Source: Litorimonas sp964352855
GTDB lineage: Bacteria; Pseudomonadota; Alphaproteobacteria; Caulobacterales; Maricaulaceae
DNA: 64,000 nucleotides
Direction of reading: 5' to 3'
Assembly (NCBI GenBank): GCA_964352855.1
Contig: CAYGTR010000004.1
Span: 37,747 to 101,746, forward strand
Shown: piece after piece, positions 1 to 8,659 of the stretch
How the letters are laid out: every line of letters begins with the position of its first letter
How positions within the stretch are numbered: the first letter of the stretch is position 1
The notes under the pieces: generated by a model
Seen by the model: the letters and a program-made list of their open reading frames with translations, nothing else
Told to the model about the DNA's origin: nothing
The model's database searches: none
Translations under genes and position numbers: made by a program

Positions 1-618
1 TTCTTTTGCCGGCATATTATTTACAAGCCATGTTTGCACATCTTCGAACTTTTCTATGTCATCCGTCCATGCGGCCTCGAAACGCCTGTTCCAGCCCATG
101 ATTTGACGGTTCACATAGCCTTGGGGCTTGCCGAAATCTCCTAGGCCGACCGCCTCATAATCAACATTATGCATATCGACCAAAGTCTGGAAGAAATTCA
201 CACACAGCTTACGGGTTTCTTTTTCGGTCCAATTCCAATCTTTTGGAATGGTATTATGAATAAGCGGCCCTTCTGAACGGTCCATCACATAGAACTCTGC
301 ACCTATGATCGCATTATCATCCGTATAGTAAAGAGTATTTGGAACAGGCACATGGCCTTTTAAGGCTGTCATAACGCGGTATTCACGGTGCATATCGTGA
401 CCTGATTTTGGCTTGTCGCCAAAGGGAGGTCGACGCAAAACCAAACGACGGTTTGGGTAATCCAGAGCATAGGTCAGGTTCGACGCACCGGAAGGGTATT
501 GCGTGACCTTTGGTTCACCCTCAAGATCAGGGAGAACATCTTTCAAAACAGCATCAACAGCCGCGAGGTCAAGCTCCTCGCCTTTACGCACCTCAACTGT
601 CGCATTCTCACCGCTCAT
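1..618 (-). CDS. Phosphotransferase family protein (APH/ACAD10-11-like), C-terminus off window
   Basis: Reading inward from the start at 618, the frame stays open for 206 codons and runs off the left edge, so only the N-terminal lobe is present. It shows a nucleotide-loop-like YPSGASNLTY segment followed by a basic LVLRRPP strand, as in the aminoglycoside-phosphotransferase-like proteins related to ACAD10/11. The HGD catalytic loop would lie outside the window. Its ATG shares bases with the TAA of the upstream SDR gene (TAATG), which points to translational coupling. In this family, neighbouring SDRs and acyl-CoA dehydrogenases usually indicate acyl or hydroxyacid catabolism. The substrate cannot be told from sequence. 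Confidence 0.85.
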   Translation of the reverse strand, partial: MSGENATVEVRKGEELDLAAVDAVLKDVLPDLEGEPKVTQYPSGASNLTYALDYPNRRLVLRRPPFGDKPKSGHDMHREYRVMTALKGHVPVPNTLYYTDDNAIIGAEFYVMDRSEGPLIHNTIPKDWNWTEKETRKLCVNFFQTLVDMHNVDYEAVGLGDFGKPQGYVNRQIMGWNRRFEAAWTDDIEKFEDVQTWLVNNMPAKE

Positions 619-1379
619 TAAATTGTCGCTCCGCCGTCAACAATCATGCTCTGACCTGTGAAATAGCTTGCTTCATCAGACACCATATAAAGCACTGCAC
701 CCACCATCTCTTCGGGTTGCGCCATACGTTTAATCGCCAAATTCATTTTGACATAAAGATCCATGGCAGGATTATCTTTTAAGGCGCTCGCGAGTTTTGT
801 ATCCGTGAAACCGGGAAGCAAAGCATTTACCCGAACACCATATTGAGAATATTCTTTCGCGAGACCCTTTGTCATTGCGATAAGCGCGGCTTTGCTCATA
901 CCATAGGCGACGCGAAATTCTGCGGGTTGAATACCGTCAATAGAGGCCACATTCACAACAGACCCTCCGCCATCCGCTTTTAGCATCTTATAAGCCTTGG
1001 TTGTCAGAAAATATGGCCCACGCATATTGACTTCAAACGTCTTGTCAAACGCGCCCTCACCGGCCTCATGAGCAGGGCCGAAATGAGGACTTGTGGCGCC
1101 GTTATTAATCAGAATATCAAGACGGCCAAATTCCTTTTCTATCATGGAAAGCACAGCATCATGATGAGACAACTCACCTAGATGGAGTTCCGCTGAAACC
1201 GCTTTGCCGCCATTGGCGCGAATAGCCTTGGCGACTTTCTCGCAATCGCCTTGTTTGCGGCTTGAGCACACAACCATTGCACCATGTTCGGCCAAAGCAT
1301 GTGCAACAGCCTCACCAATACCGCGGCTCGCCCCCGCGACCAAAGCGACTTTACCCGATAAATCAAATCTTTTCGTCAT
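618..1379 (-). CDS. SDR family NAD(P)-dependent oxidoreductase
   Basis: A 253-residue classical short-chain dehydrogenase. The cofactor-binding GASRGIG motif is near residues 16-22, INNGA follows strand 4, the catalytic serine lies in NVAS, and the YxxxK pair reads YGMSK at about residue 160. I take the ATG at 1379 rather than the one at 1424, because GAAGGGTAAGG precedes it and it begins 4 bp after the stop of the upstream SDR. The longer form would add a basic, low-complexity leader. It is the middle gene of a three-gene minus-strand operon with another SDR and an APH-family phosphotransferase. Probably cytoplasmic; substrate unknown. Confidence 0.93.
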   Translation of the reverse strand: MTKRFDLSGKVALVAGASRGIGEAVAHALAEHGAMVVCSSRKQGDCEKVAKAIRANGGKAVSAELHLGELSHHDAVLSMIEKEFGRLDILINNGATSPHFGPAHEAGEGAFDKTFEVNMRGPYFLTTKAYKMLKADGGGSVVNVASIDGIQPAEFRVAYGMSKAALIAMTKGLAKEYSQYGVRVNALLPGFTDTKLASALKDNPAMDLYVKMNLAIKRMAQPEEMVGAVLYMVSDEASYFTGQSMIVDGGATI

Positions 1380-1383
1380 AGCC

Positions 1384-2178
1384 TTACCCTTCGGTCTTTT
1401 GCTTGGCGGCTTTGAAGGCTTCACCCACCTTGCTCTTTAATTTCTGCATCCCTTGTAAATAAGCATCAGGATGCGCGGCGCGGTTCATAAAATAATCTTT
1501 TACAATAGGATGAGAGAATACGTAAAATGTGTCTGCCTCGATAGCGGCTTTCAACGCATTTGCGACATCTTTGGGCTCCAACAGTCCGTCAGGGCTATTT
1601 TGCGCCATAGGCATCCCATCAGTCATAGCGGAACGGACATATTGCGGACAAATGCAATTTGCTTTTATGCCATCAGCGCCATGCTCAATCGCAATCGATT
1701 CAGCAAAAGCTACCGCCGCATGTTTCGTACAGGAATAGGATGCACTACCGATTTGGTTAAGCAAACCAGCAGCAGAGGCCGTAATCACAAAACGACCGGA
1801 ACCGCGTTCCACCCATTTCGGCATAAGCTCACGCGCCGCATAAACCGACCCCATAACATTAATCTGCCAAGACCGCTCCCAGCCTTCATTACTGCCGCCA
1901 CCGACATAACGACCATTACCTTCGCCGACACCTGCATTGGAGACATAAATATCAATCGGTCCTAAATCAGCCTCCACATCAGCGATAAAAGATTTGACTG
2001 AGGCTTCGTCACTTACGTCACACACATAGCCCTGCGCACCAATTGCTTTAGCTGTATCATCGCATGGCTTGTAATCACTTATCGCAACTTTTGCGCCATT
2101 GGCCATGAACATTTCAGCAATGCCCCGCCCAATGCCGCCTGTAGCGCCCGTAATTGCAACGATTTTATTATTGAACAT
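1384..2178 (-). CDS. SDR family oxidoreductase
   Basis: A 264-residue short-chain dehydrogenase and first gene of the minus-strand SDR-SDR-phosphotransferase operon. Visible motifs are GATGGIG near residues 11-17 (dinucleotide binding), SNAGVG, the catalytic serine in ITASAAG and YSCTK as the YxxxK pair. It is not a recent duplicate of the downstream SDR: the two differ throughout apart from family motifs, which suggests successive steps of one pathway. The promoter should lie in 2179-2287, shared with the divergent DUF3667 gene. Substrate unknown; alcohol, hydroxyacyl and carbonyl substrates are all possible. Confidence 0.92.
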   Translation of the reverse strand: MFNNKIVAITGATGGIGRGIAEMFMANGAKVAISDYKPCDDTAKAIGAQGYVCDVSDEASVKSFIADVEADLGPIDIYVSNAGVGEGNGRYVGGGSNEGWERSWQINVMGSVYAARELMPKWVERGSGRFVITASAAGLLNQIGSASYSCTKHAAVAFAESIAIEHGADGIKANCICPQYVRSAMTDGMPMAQNSPDGLLEPKDVANALKAAIEADTFYVFSHPIVKDYFMNRAAHPDAYLQGMQKLKSKVGEAFKAAKQKTEG

Positions 2179-2287
2179 AGGAATACCTTAAAGCCACAGT
2201 TTTAACAGACAAGTCTTTTAGAAAGAGACCTTCACGGATTAGATTTTACATCTATACTGTGTTCTGCATTAAGGGGGAAATATAACT

Positions 2288-3838
2288 GTGAATGGCGGCT
2301 CATCAGAATCGATAGAGATAGAAGCTTTATTGGCCACGAGCGTTTTAGACGCCGATAATGTTCCTAATCAAAATCAAAGCGAAACGTGTTTTTCTTGCGG
2401 TTCCGAAATGCTTGGCCTTTATTGTAAAGACTGTGGGCAAAAAAATGATGACCTTAGGCGCTCAATTTTCTCCCTAATCATTGAGGCCTTCACATCATTC
2501 TTTTCTTTGGAATCTCGAACTTGGCGAACATGGCTCTATTTAATCATAAAACCAGGTCGCCCTGCCAGAGAATATGCTGATGGCAAAAGAACGCTTTGGA
2601 CATCGCCTGTTCGTATTTACTTGGCCATGTCGATTATCCTCTTCGGGTATATGAGCTTAACGGACACACGTCTCATTAGTGTGCGAAGCGATGTTTCACC
2701 CCGTGAAGGCATCATCGGCAATGTTGAAGACTTAGCTGATACTCAAGTCAAATTATCGCCACAACTCCTCTTTTTCGCGCGACAGAAAACGCTGGATGAA
2801 TTGAATGAAGATGTTGATTTTGAACAGGTCGAGAGACTCATAAGCGGCATACCCCGCGCACGTTTTTATCTGGAGGAAGAGGAAAACATCAATCTTGAAA
2901 CTATTCTTGATGCCAACAACAAAGTTGAAATTAACTCTTACGCATCCGAACTCATTGAAGACATAATGCGAAGTGATGCGGCAGAAGATTTGATTGAAAC
3001 ATTAGAGGAAAACTCAGTTATTAAGGACGAAGATGGAGACCCCATCAATGACCCCGAACTTCGTAGAGAAGCGGTTGAACGTGCAATGGGTCAAAGTGAA
3101 AGTTATATAAGAGATCTCAATGAAATTTTGACTTATTACGTTGAGCCGCAGGTCATCGCCAAAAAACTCCAAAAAGGTGAGATTGCCCTAACCGCTGACT
3201 CTCTGATTGAAAATTTGCCAAACAATTTATCCGAAGAGAAACAAAAAGAGCTTGAGGTGCAAGCGAAAGATGTCGTTGAGAAACTGTCATCAGTTGGTAT
3301 TACCGGCGAAAATCTTTCCGAGCTTGATCTGCGACTCTTTGAAAGAGGCGCCCTAGTTTTTAACAACTTAACAATCAACAATCGAGAAATCAGCTCCGAT
3401 GACACGCGTCGTGGTGCGATGCGTATCTTGAAACAGCCCGAGTTATTGAACGAAGCCTTTGCGACTTATCTCCCGCGAATTATGTTTTTCATGATGCCCT
3501 TTGCCATGTTCCTCGGCATTATATTTGTCAGGGGGCGTAAGAACGCCTTGATGTATGATCACTTGGTTCACGCCGCCTATATCCATGCCTTTACATATAT
3601 GTATCTCTTATTTTTGATTATACTGAGCCAATGGACAAATGTGACTGGCCTATGGACGGCTTTCCTGTGGGGTATGATTATTTATCTTCCCATAAGTGCA
3701 AAAAATATGTTTCAACGTGGTTGGTTTAAAACGATCTGGATGACGTTCAGCATCGCCTTCGCTTACAGTGTTACAATTTTTATGATCATGACCTTCTTAC
3801 TGGCGTCCCAACTCGATAAAGCCGTGTCCGCTATTTAA
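2288..3838 (+). CDS. DUF3667-type zinc-ribbon membrane protein with long insert
   Basis: A 516-residue protein read from a GTG start just after an AAGGGGG ribosome site. Cys34, Cys37, Cys46 and Cys49 form a CxxC-x8-CxxC zinc ribbon. It is followed by the RTWLYL...KPG(R)PAREYADGKR stretch typical of DUF3667 proteins and a hydrophobic helix near 105-125. Residues of about 130-390 form a long, acidic, helix-rich insert that ordinary DUF3667 members lack or have shorter. The C-terminus (about 395-510) has roughly four membrane segments. Function of the family is unknown. Its last bases overlap the convergent holin-like gene by 8 bp. Confidence 0.85.
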   Translation: MNGGSSESIEIEALLATSVLDADNVPNQNQSETCFSCGSEMLGLYCKDCGQKNDDLRRSIFSLIIEAFTSFFSLESRTWRTWLYLIIKPGRPAREYADGKRTLWTSPVRIYLAMSIILFGYMSLTDTRLISVRSDVSPREGIIGNVEDLADTQVKLSPQLLFFARQKTLDELNEDVDFEQVERLISGIPRARFYLEEEENINLETILDANNKVEINSYASELIEDIMRSDAAEDLIETLEENSVIKDEDGDPINDPELRREAVERAMGQSESYIRDLNEILTYYVEPQVIAKKLQKGEIALTADSLIENLPNNLSEEKQKELEVQAKDVVEKLSSVGITGENLSELDLRLFERGALVFNNLTINNREISSDDTRRGAMRILKQPELLNEAFATYLPRIMFFMMPFAMFLGIIFVRGRKNALMYDHLVHAAYIHAFTYMYLLFLIILSQWTNVTGLWTAFLWGMIIYLPISAKNMFQRGWFKTIWMTFSIAFAYSVTIFMIMTFLLASQLDKAVSAI

Positions 3839-4292
3839 GCTGCGTTGGCTTTGGTGCCCGATCGCCAAACCACCAGAGTGTCGCGGCAGTCGAAGCGAAG
3901 ATAGAGGCTTCAATGATGGCACTATCACGCGTGATGACGAAAATCATACCCGTTATCAGCCACAGCAAAAGCGTGATCGTCGGCCTGACCAATCTCAAAA
4001 CATTGATGACCCAAAGACTGCCTTTGCCAAGTGCTGCCTCCGCGCGAATAGACGTCTCGAGACCTTTCCAAGATCCCTGCTGGGCTGCCAATGCGATTTC
4101 CAGCTCTGTTTCTTGGTGGCGGGCCTGCATATTTAATTCATGCAGGCGGTATTCATGCCCCCATCTTGCTTGTTCTTGGACATGTAATTGTTTGCGTTCG
4201 AAATATCCAGCGACACGACCCAGCGCTGTTCCTAAAATTCCGAATACACCACCTGCGGCGGCGTCCAATCCTAATGTTAATGCGGTTGCCAT
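3831..4292 (-). CDS. Phage-type holin-like small membrane protein
   Basis: A 153-residue protein from the ATG at 4292; a GTG-like extension to 4322 is also open. It has a Gly/Ala-rich N-terminal hydrophobic segment, a charged helical middle (about 30-85) and two C-terminal transmembrane helices ending in a WWFGDRAP tail, a layout seen in phage-associated holin-type proteins. The start lies inside the 3' end of the M15 peptidase gene (16 bp overlap), the tight packing expected of a lysis cassette. No other phage genes are nearby. Holin function is inferred from topology and neighbour; I do not recognise a named family with certainty. Confidence 0.6.
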   Translation of the reverse strand: MATALTLGLDAAAGGVFGILGTALGRVAGYFERKQLHVQEQARWGHEYRLHELNMQARHQETELEIALAAQQGSWKGLETSIRAEAALGKGSLWVINVLRLVRPTITLLLWLITGMIFVITRDSAIIEASIFASTAATLWWFGDRAPKPTQLK

Positions 4293-4684
4293 AATTGTCT
4301 CGCTTTTTGGCCGCCATACCAATGGCGCTGCCGTCCTAAATCCAAATGAAGAAATGTTGAGTAATATCCAAACCCGGTAAAACCGATATCACGGGCGAAT
4401 TCTGAAAGCTGGAAACGATCATGGCCGTAAAGGCTAATGTCCACGGCCAGTTTTAAATGCTGCGAAAGAGGTGCTCCGCCAATCATGGCATTGTGCAGCG
4501 CGCAACGATGGCCGGATAAGACATGCAAAGGTACATTTATCTTGTCTCTCAGACACTGCAAACAATCTAAAAATTCAGGCCATATATAGGCGTCACCACA
4601 ATGGCGACAGGCTAACTCACTCAGGGTAAAGTTTGGCCATCTGTATTCATCCCAGTCTTGGAGGTTCTGTCTTATCACTTTCAT
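4277..4684 (-). CDS. Peptidase M15A-like (D-Ala-D-Ala carboxypeptidase/endolysin) protein
   Basis: A 135-residue protein counted from the ATG at 4684. Near residue 27 it has the FTLSELACRHCG motif that opens M15_3 proteins. Then come SGHRCALHN and SQHLKLAVDI (the SxHxxxxAxD zinc-site pattern), and FLHLDLG supplies the last metal histidine. These zinc peptidases cut D-Ala-containing peptide bonds in peptidoglycan and are common as phage endolysins. There is no signal peptide, so export would need a holin; the overlapping downstream gene is a candidate. Domesticated lysis module versus prophage remnant cannot be settled here. Confidence 0.82.
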   Translation of the reverse strand: MKVIRQNLQDWDEYRWPNFTLSELACRHCGDAYIWPEFLDCLQCLRDKINVPLHVLSGHRCALHNAMIGGAPLSQHLKLAVDISLYGHDRFQLSEFARDIGFTGFGYYSTFLHLDLGRQRHWYGGQKARQLWQPH

Positions 4685-4723
4685 ACAAACAGTATATGCG
4701 GTCCGCGAGAGGCGAGGATGCAA

Positions 4724-4754
4724 TAAAAAAACCCGCCATAAAGACGGGCTTTTC
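4724..4754 (-). terminator. Rho-independent terminator of the DUF2853 gene
   Basis: On the minus strand, AAGCCCGTC - TTTAT - GGCGGGTT forms a GC-rich hairpin followed by a run of seven T residues. It sits 25 bp past the stop of the gene ending at 4779 and before the M15 gene, so the two are probably separate transcripts. Confidence 0.85.
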
Positions 4755-4778
4755 TAATAATTAAAGCGAGGATTAAAC

Positions 4779-5804
4779 CTAATTAAAGAGGCTCATCTTC
4801 CGCGCTTTTTTCGCTGCGAGATAATAGAACGTCACGCGATTCTTAAAGCGTTCGCCTTTCATCTCTTGGCAAACTTCTTTCACCAATTCCATTTGACCGG
4901 AGTCTTTACCAAGCTTTTTGGTAACAAACCCGTTAGCAACTGTTTTTAGTTCGGTCTCGTCAGAACAGGCCACAAGTGAACTGTCACGCGACTGAAGCGC
5001 AACACCGCAATATTTAACGATATTTTCGACAGTTTGACGTTTCGCATTTGCATCATATTTTTTGACATTTGTGTAATATTTTTCAAATGCTGCCTCAGCA
5101 GCGCTTACTTTAGGCTTCGCTTTACTGGCTGTGCCCGGCTTAGGACCAGGTTTCTTGCGAGGCGTGCCTGCAGCTGTCAAAGCACCACGCTTCGTTCCTG
5201 GTTTTGGTCCAGGCTTACGTTTTGTTGTTGAGGCTGAAGCCGCTTTAGCAGCAGGTTTTTTGGCAGCTACTTTCTTTGGAGCCGCTTTTTTTGGAGCTGC
5301 TTTTTTAGCAGCAGGTTTAGCAGCCGGCTTTTTAGCGGCAGGTTTTTTAGTCGCTGTTTTCTTCGCAGCCGGTTTTGTTGTAGCAGCTAACGAAGCGGCC
5401 GTTCCAGATGTCTTGGCTGTCGCACGTTTTTTCGGTGCCGCTTTTGTCTTAGATGCAGGTGCATCTGACAAACGACCTTCAAGATATTTAACGCGTGCTG
5501 CGAGATAACGATTGCGCCATTCCAGAGCATATGTTTCATCATCATCACTAGAGACCGCCGCAGGGGCTGCACCTTCTGATCCTGAAAGTTTTGACTGAAG
5601 ATCTGCAACAGTCGTTTCACTTTTGGATACACGACCTTTTAACTCTTGGTTTTCGGCCCGCAATTTATCAGCTTCTGCTTTGAGTGCGCCTTCGCCTTCA
5701 ATGCTGAGATCGCCGTCTTGCTTTTTGCCACGAAATAATAGCCACCCCAATATCAGGCCGACAATCAGGCCTATCACAAGGCCCATAATAAGTTCAGAGT
5801 TCAT
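4779..5804 (-). CDS. Membrane-anchored DUF2853 protein with histone H1-like linker
   Basis: A 341-residue protein behind a GGGAGA ribosome site. Order of parts: a Gly-zipper-like membrane helix (about 6-24), a charged coiled coil (about 38-75), a Lys/Ala/Pro-rich linker (about 110-235) with repeated PAKK/APKK units and two KPGPKPGT AT-hook-like motifs, then a C-terminal DUF2853 domain (about 238-338) with CGVALQSRDSSLVACSD and NRVTFYYLAAKK signatures. DUF2853 proteins are normally stand-alone soluble proteins of about 100 residues, so this is a fusion. The linker resembles eukaryotic histone H1 and bacterial HU-like tails that bind nucleic acid. A role in tethering DNA or RNA to the inner membrane is inference. 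Confidence 0.85.
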   Translation of the reverse strand: MNSELIMGLVIGLIVGLILGWLLFRGKKQDGDLSIEGEGALKAEADKLRAENQELKGRVSKSETTVADLQSKLSGSEGAAPAAVSSDDDETYALEWRNRYLAARVKYLEGRLSDAPASKTKAAPKKRATAKTSGTAASLAATTKPAAKKTATKKPAAKKPAAKPAAKKAAPKKAAPKKVAAKKPAAKAASASTTKRKPGPKPGTKRGALTAAGTPRKKPGPKPGTASKAKPKVSAAEAAFEKYYTNVKKYDANAKRQTVENIVKYCGVALQSRDSSLVACSDETELKTVANGFVTKKLGKDSGQMELVKEVCQEMKGERFKNRVTFYYLAAKKARKMSLFN

Positions 5805-6070
5805 ATGTTATCTCCCATTAAGCTTTAACTCGTTATATAGATGTTTCTTTGCTTTGATAAGCATAAAGACGAACGAGCCGTTTAATTCACCCTTCGATTG
5901 GATTACAAATACAATCATTTTGACGCAAAAAGACTATTCTCTGCGATTTAGCAGAGAGCTACACCCGAATGCTATGTCATTGCAAGTAAACTGTTGCTGA
6001 AATTGAAATGATTTCAACGCTTTTTTATTCAAGAAAAAACAGCCTGACATCAAAAAATTTAATTATCTAA

Positions 6071-7030
6071 TTAATCCCAAAGACGTGTTTTCGCCTCTTC
6101 ATATTCAGATTTCATCTCTTTGACGATATCAGCTACTGACGGAGCATCAGACACACTTCCGACACCCTGCCCTGCGCCCCAAATATCTTTCCATGCTTTA
6201 GCATCTGTATTCCCCCCGGAACCAAAGTTCATCGAGTCTTTACCAGCCTCAGGTAAATTGTTTGGATCAAGCCCTGCTTTTTCAATAGAGCCTTTGAGAT
6301 AATTACCGTGCACACCCGTAAAGAGAGACGAATAGACAATATCTTCCCCTGCCGATTCGATGATCTCATCTTTATAAGCTTGATCGGCATTGGCTTCTTC
6401 CGACGCAATGAAACGCGTTCCAATATAAGCCAAGTCGGCACCCACTGCTTGCGCTGCAGCTACAGCGCCGCCTGTTGCAATTGAACCTGAGAGTAAAAGC
6501 GGCCCGTCATGGAACTGGCGAATTTCGGGAATAAGCGCGAAAGGTGATAAACGCCCTGCATGTCCGCCTGCCCCCGAACAAACAGCAATCAGACCATCCG
6601 CCCCCATAGACAAAGCTTTCTTGGAATGTCGAATATTCACCACATCATGCAAGATAATACCGCCATAACTATGGGTCGCATCATATACCAACTTCGACGC
6701 TTGAAGACTGGTAATAATAATGGGCACTTTATGTTTTACACAAATATCCATGTCGTGTTCGAGACGATTATTCGATCCATGACAAATTTGGTTGACGGCA
6801 AAAGGCGCAACTTTCTTTTCAGGGTTCTCAGCTTGATATTGCTCCAATTCTAATTTGATACGTACAATCCATTTTTCGAGTAACTCAGGCGGCCGCGCAT
6901 TTAGTGCCGGAAAAGACCCGACGATACCGGCTTTGCATTGGGCGATGACTAATTCAGGCCCGCTTACAATAAACATCGGCGCCGCAACGACAGGTAATTC
7001 AAGATTTTTAAGAATAGGCGGTAATGACAT
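6071..7030 (-). CDS. Nitronate monooxygenase / 2-nitropropane dioxygenase family FMN enzyme
   Basis: A 319-residue TIM-barrel flavoprotein of the NMO family. It starts with the usual PVVAAPMF motif and carries the FMN-phosphate-binding pieces CSGAGGHAGR, LLSGSIATGGAVAAA and DLAYIGTRFIASEEA. NMO family members oxidise alkyl nitronates with FMN and O2; some relatives are enoyl reductases or trans-2-decenoyl isomerases, so the substrate is open. AGGACG lies just before the ATG. The 266 bp downstream (5805-6070) is AT-rich and I see nothing coding in it. It ends far from the M28 gene upstream and may be monocistronic. Confidence 0.9.
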   Translation of the reverse strand: MSLPPILKNLELPVVAAPMFIVSGPELVIAQCKAGIVGSFPALNARPPELLEKWIVRIKLELEQYQAENPEKKVAPFAVNQICHGSNNRLEHDMDICVKHKVPIIITSLQASKLVYDATHSYGGIILHDVVNIRHSKKALSMGADGLIAVCSGAGGHAGRLSPFALIPEIRQFHDGPLLLSGSIATGGAVAAAQAVGADLAYIGTRFIASEEANADQAYKDEIIESAGEDIVYSSLFTGVHGNYLKGSIEKAGLDPNNLPEAGKDSMNFGSGGNTDAKAWKDIWGAGQGVGSVSDAPSVADIVKEMKSEYEEAKTRLWD

Positions 7031-7083
7031 AAAAGACGTCCTAATGGAAAATGAGATTAAAGGAAAACAAGAATAAGTTTAGA

Positions 7084-8526
7084 TTATTTGTCTTCTCGGA
7101 AATTTGTATCGGCTTCAGATGCCATCCAAGCCATCGTCACAAAAGCGGCAACATTCTGCGCCATTTCTTCCGGTACAATTTTATCAAATGTATCATCCGG
7201 TGTGTGGTGATAATCAAAATAATCCGTGCCGTCCTGTTGCATTCTCATCGCCGGAACGCCTTCATTAAACATCGGAATAATATCCGGCCCCCCCGATGTC
7301 GGCGTATCAACCATGGGTAAACCCATCGAGACCGCCATGGCTTTGATCACATCATTGCCCGCCTTCGCACCTGACTGCACTTCATAAACAGGCCCTGCAC
7401 CGAAATCTGATTCGGTCGCTAAGACATGATTGCCAAGCTCCGCACGATTAGCCTCAACATAGGCAAAACCGCCCAAAAGCCCCACTTCCTCGGCACCAAA
7501 AGCCACAACACGGATTGTGCGTTTAGGCTTCAAACCTGATTCAAGAATAACTTGAGCCGCACCGGCAGAAATACCAATGCCCGCGCCGTCATCAAGCGCG
7601 CCAGTTCCCAAATCCCAACTATCCAAATGCCCGCTAATTAGTACGATTTCTTCAGGACGCTCAGAACCGACAATCTCTCCAATGACATTGCCGGACGTCA
7701 AATCACCCACGGATTTCGGAGTCAGTGTCAACTGCACAGAAACAGTCTCACCCTGTTCGAAGATACGCTCCAGCTGATCCGCATCAGGTGCTGATAAGGC
7801 GCCAATCGGAATGGGCGTTACATCATTGGCATAACGCATTTGTCCTGTATGGGGGAAACGATGACTATCCGTTCCGACAGACCGAATAATAACGGCAGCC
7901 GCCCCGCGCTTACCTGCCTCAGTCGCGCCGCGTTGGCGTTTACGATTTGCGGGGCCATAGCCTGCGCCGTCAGGGGCTTTGTCCATCAGACCCGATATGA
8001 AAACGATCTTGCCTTCAAGGCCAAACTCTGGCGCTGCTTCCAAGGCGTCAAATGTGGGGAAATAAGCAACTTCAGCCGTAATACCCTCTTCCGGCGTTGC
8101 AACAGATCCGCCGAGCGCCGTAATATAAAGGTCTTGTGGATAAGGTGAGACGATCTTGGCCGTTTCAACGCCGCGTTCCCACCCTTTGATCGTGAAAGGT
8201 TCAATGCGCACATTTTCGAGACCAATCTCTTTAAATTTCTCAACGGCCCAATCCCTTGCGCGGGCTTCTGCCTCAGTCCCCGCCAGACGGGGGCCGACTT
8301 CCGTTGTCAGCTCGCGTGTAATATCATAGGCATGTGGACTTGCGAGAGCACGTTTTATCAAATCCTGAACTTCGGGAGACGCTTTGCTGGAGTCGACCGT
8401 TAGTTTTTGAGCGGCCTTTGCGGGTTGCGGTTTCACTTCTGATATGAGTTGTTCCGCCCCACAGGCGGCTAATCCCACCATGGCTGTGGCTAAAACAGCG
8501 AAAGAAGCTGATTTCTTGATACTCAT
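7084..8526 (-). CDS. Secreted M28 family metallopeptidase, lipoprotein (carboxypeptidase Q-like)
   Basis: A 480-residue zinc peptidase. The signal ends in a lipobox-like GLAAC with Cys22, so it is probably an outer- or inner-membrane lipoprotein facing the periplasm or medium. A PA-type insert (about 130-290) precedes the catalytic core. Zinc ligands and catalytic residues are visible: SGHLDSWD (His300, Asp302), ALDDGAG (Asp312), GAEEVG (Glu346/Glu347), an Asp near 374 and the final HH in DYHHTPDD near 455. M28 enzymes release N- or C-terminal residues from peptides. It is divergent from another M28 gene at 8660, with 133 bp between them. Confidence 0.93.
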   Translation of the reverse strand: MSIKKSASFAVLATAMVGLAACGAEQLISEVKPQPAKAAQKLTVDSSKASPEVQDLIKRALASPHAYDITRELTTEVGPRLAGTEAEARARDWAVEKFKEIGLENVRIEPFTIKGWERGVETAKIVSPYPQDLYITALGGSVATPEEGITAEVAYFPTFDALEAAPEFGLEGKIVFISGLMDKAPDGAGYGPANRKRQRGATEAGKRGAAAVIIRSVGTDSHRFPHTGQMRYANDVTPIPIGALSAPDADQLERIFEQGETVSVQLTLTPKSVGDLTSGNVIGEIVGSERPEEIVLISGHLDSWDLGTGALDDGAGIGISAGAAQVILESGLKPKRTIRVVAFGAEEVGLLGGFAYVEANRAELGNHVLATESDFGAGPVYEVQSGAKAGNDVIKAMAVSMGLPMVDTPTSGGPDIIPMFNEGVPAMRMQQDGTDYFDYHHTPDDTFDKIVPEEMAQNVAAFVTMAWMASEADTNFREDK

Positions 8527-8659
8527 ATTATTCCCCTAATATTAAACAGACGTCATTATCGGCTTTAAAACTATGCCAGAATGTGGTTGAACACTTTCAC
8601 TGATTTATCAAGCGGCTGCATCCCTATATTTAGAAACAATGCCGCGACTGGAGTGTAGA

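Noticed and set aside
3831..4684. Interpretation as part of a gene transfer agent cluster.
   Set aside because: No capsid, portal, protease or tail genes are near; GTA clusters keep these together, so only an orphan lysis pair can be claimed.
5131..5508. A 125-codon Ala/Gly-rich plus-strand frame.
   Set aside because: It is the mirror of the Lys/Ala/Pro repeats of the DUF2853 protein on the other strand; low complexity removes stops in several frames.
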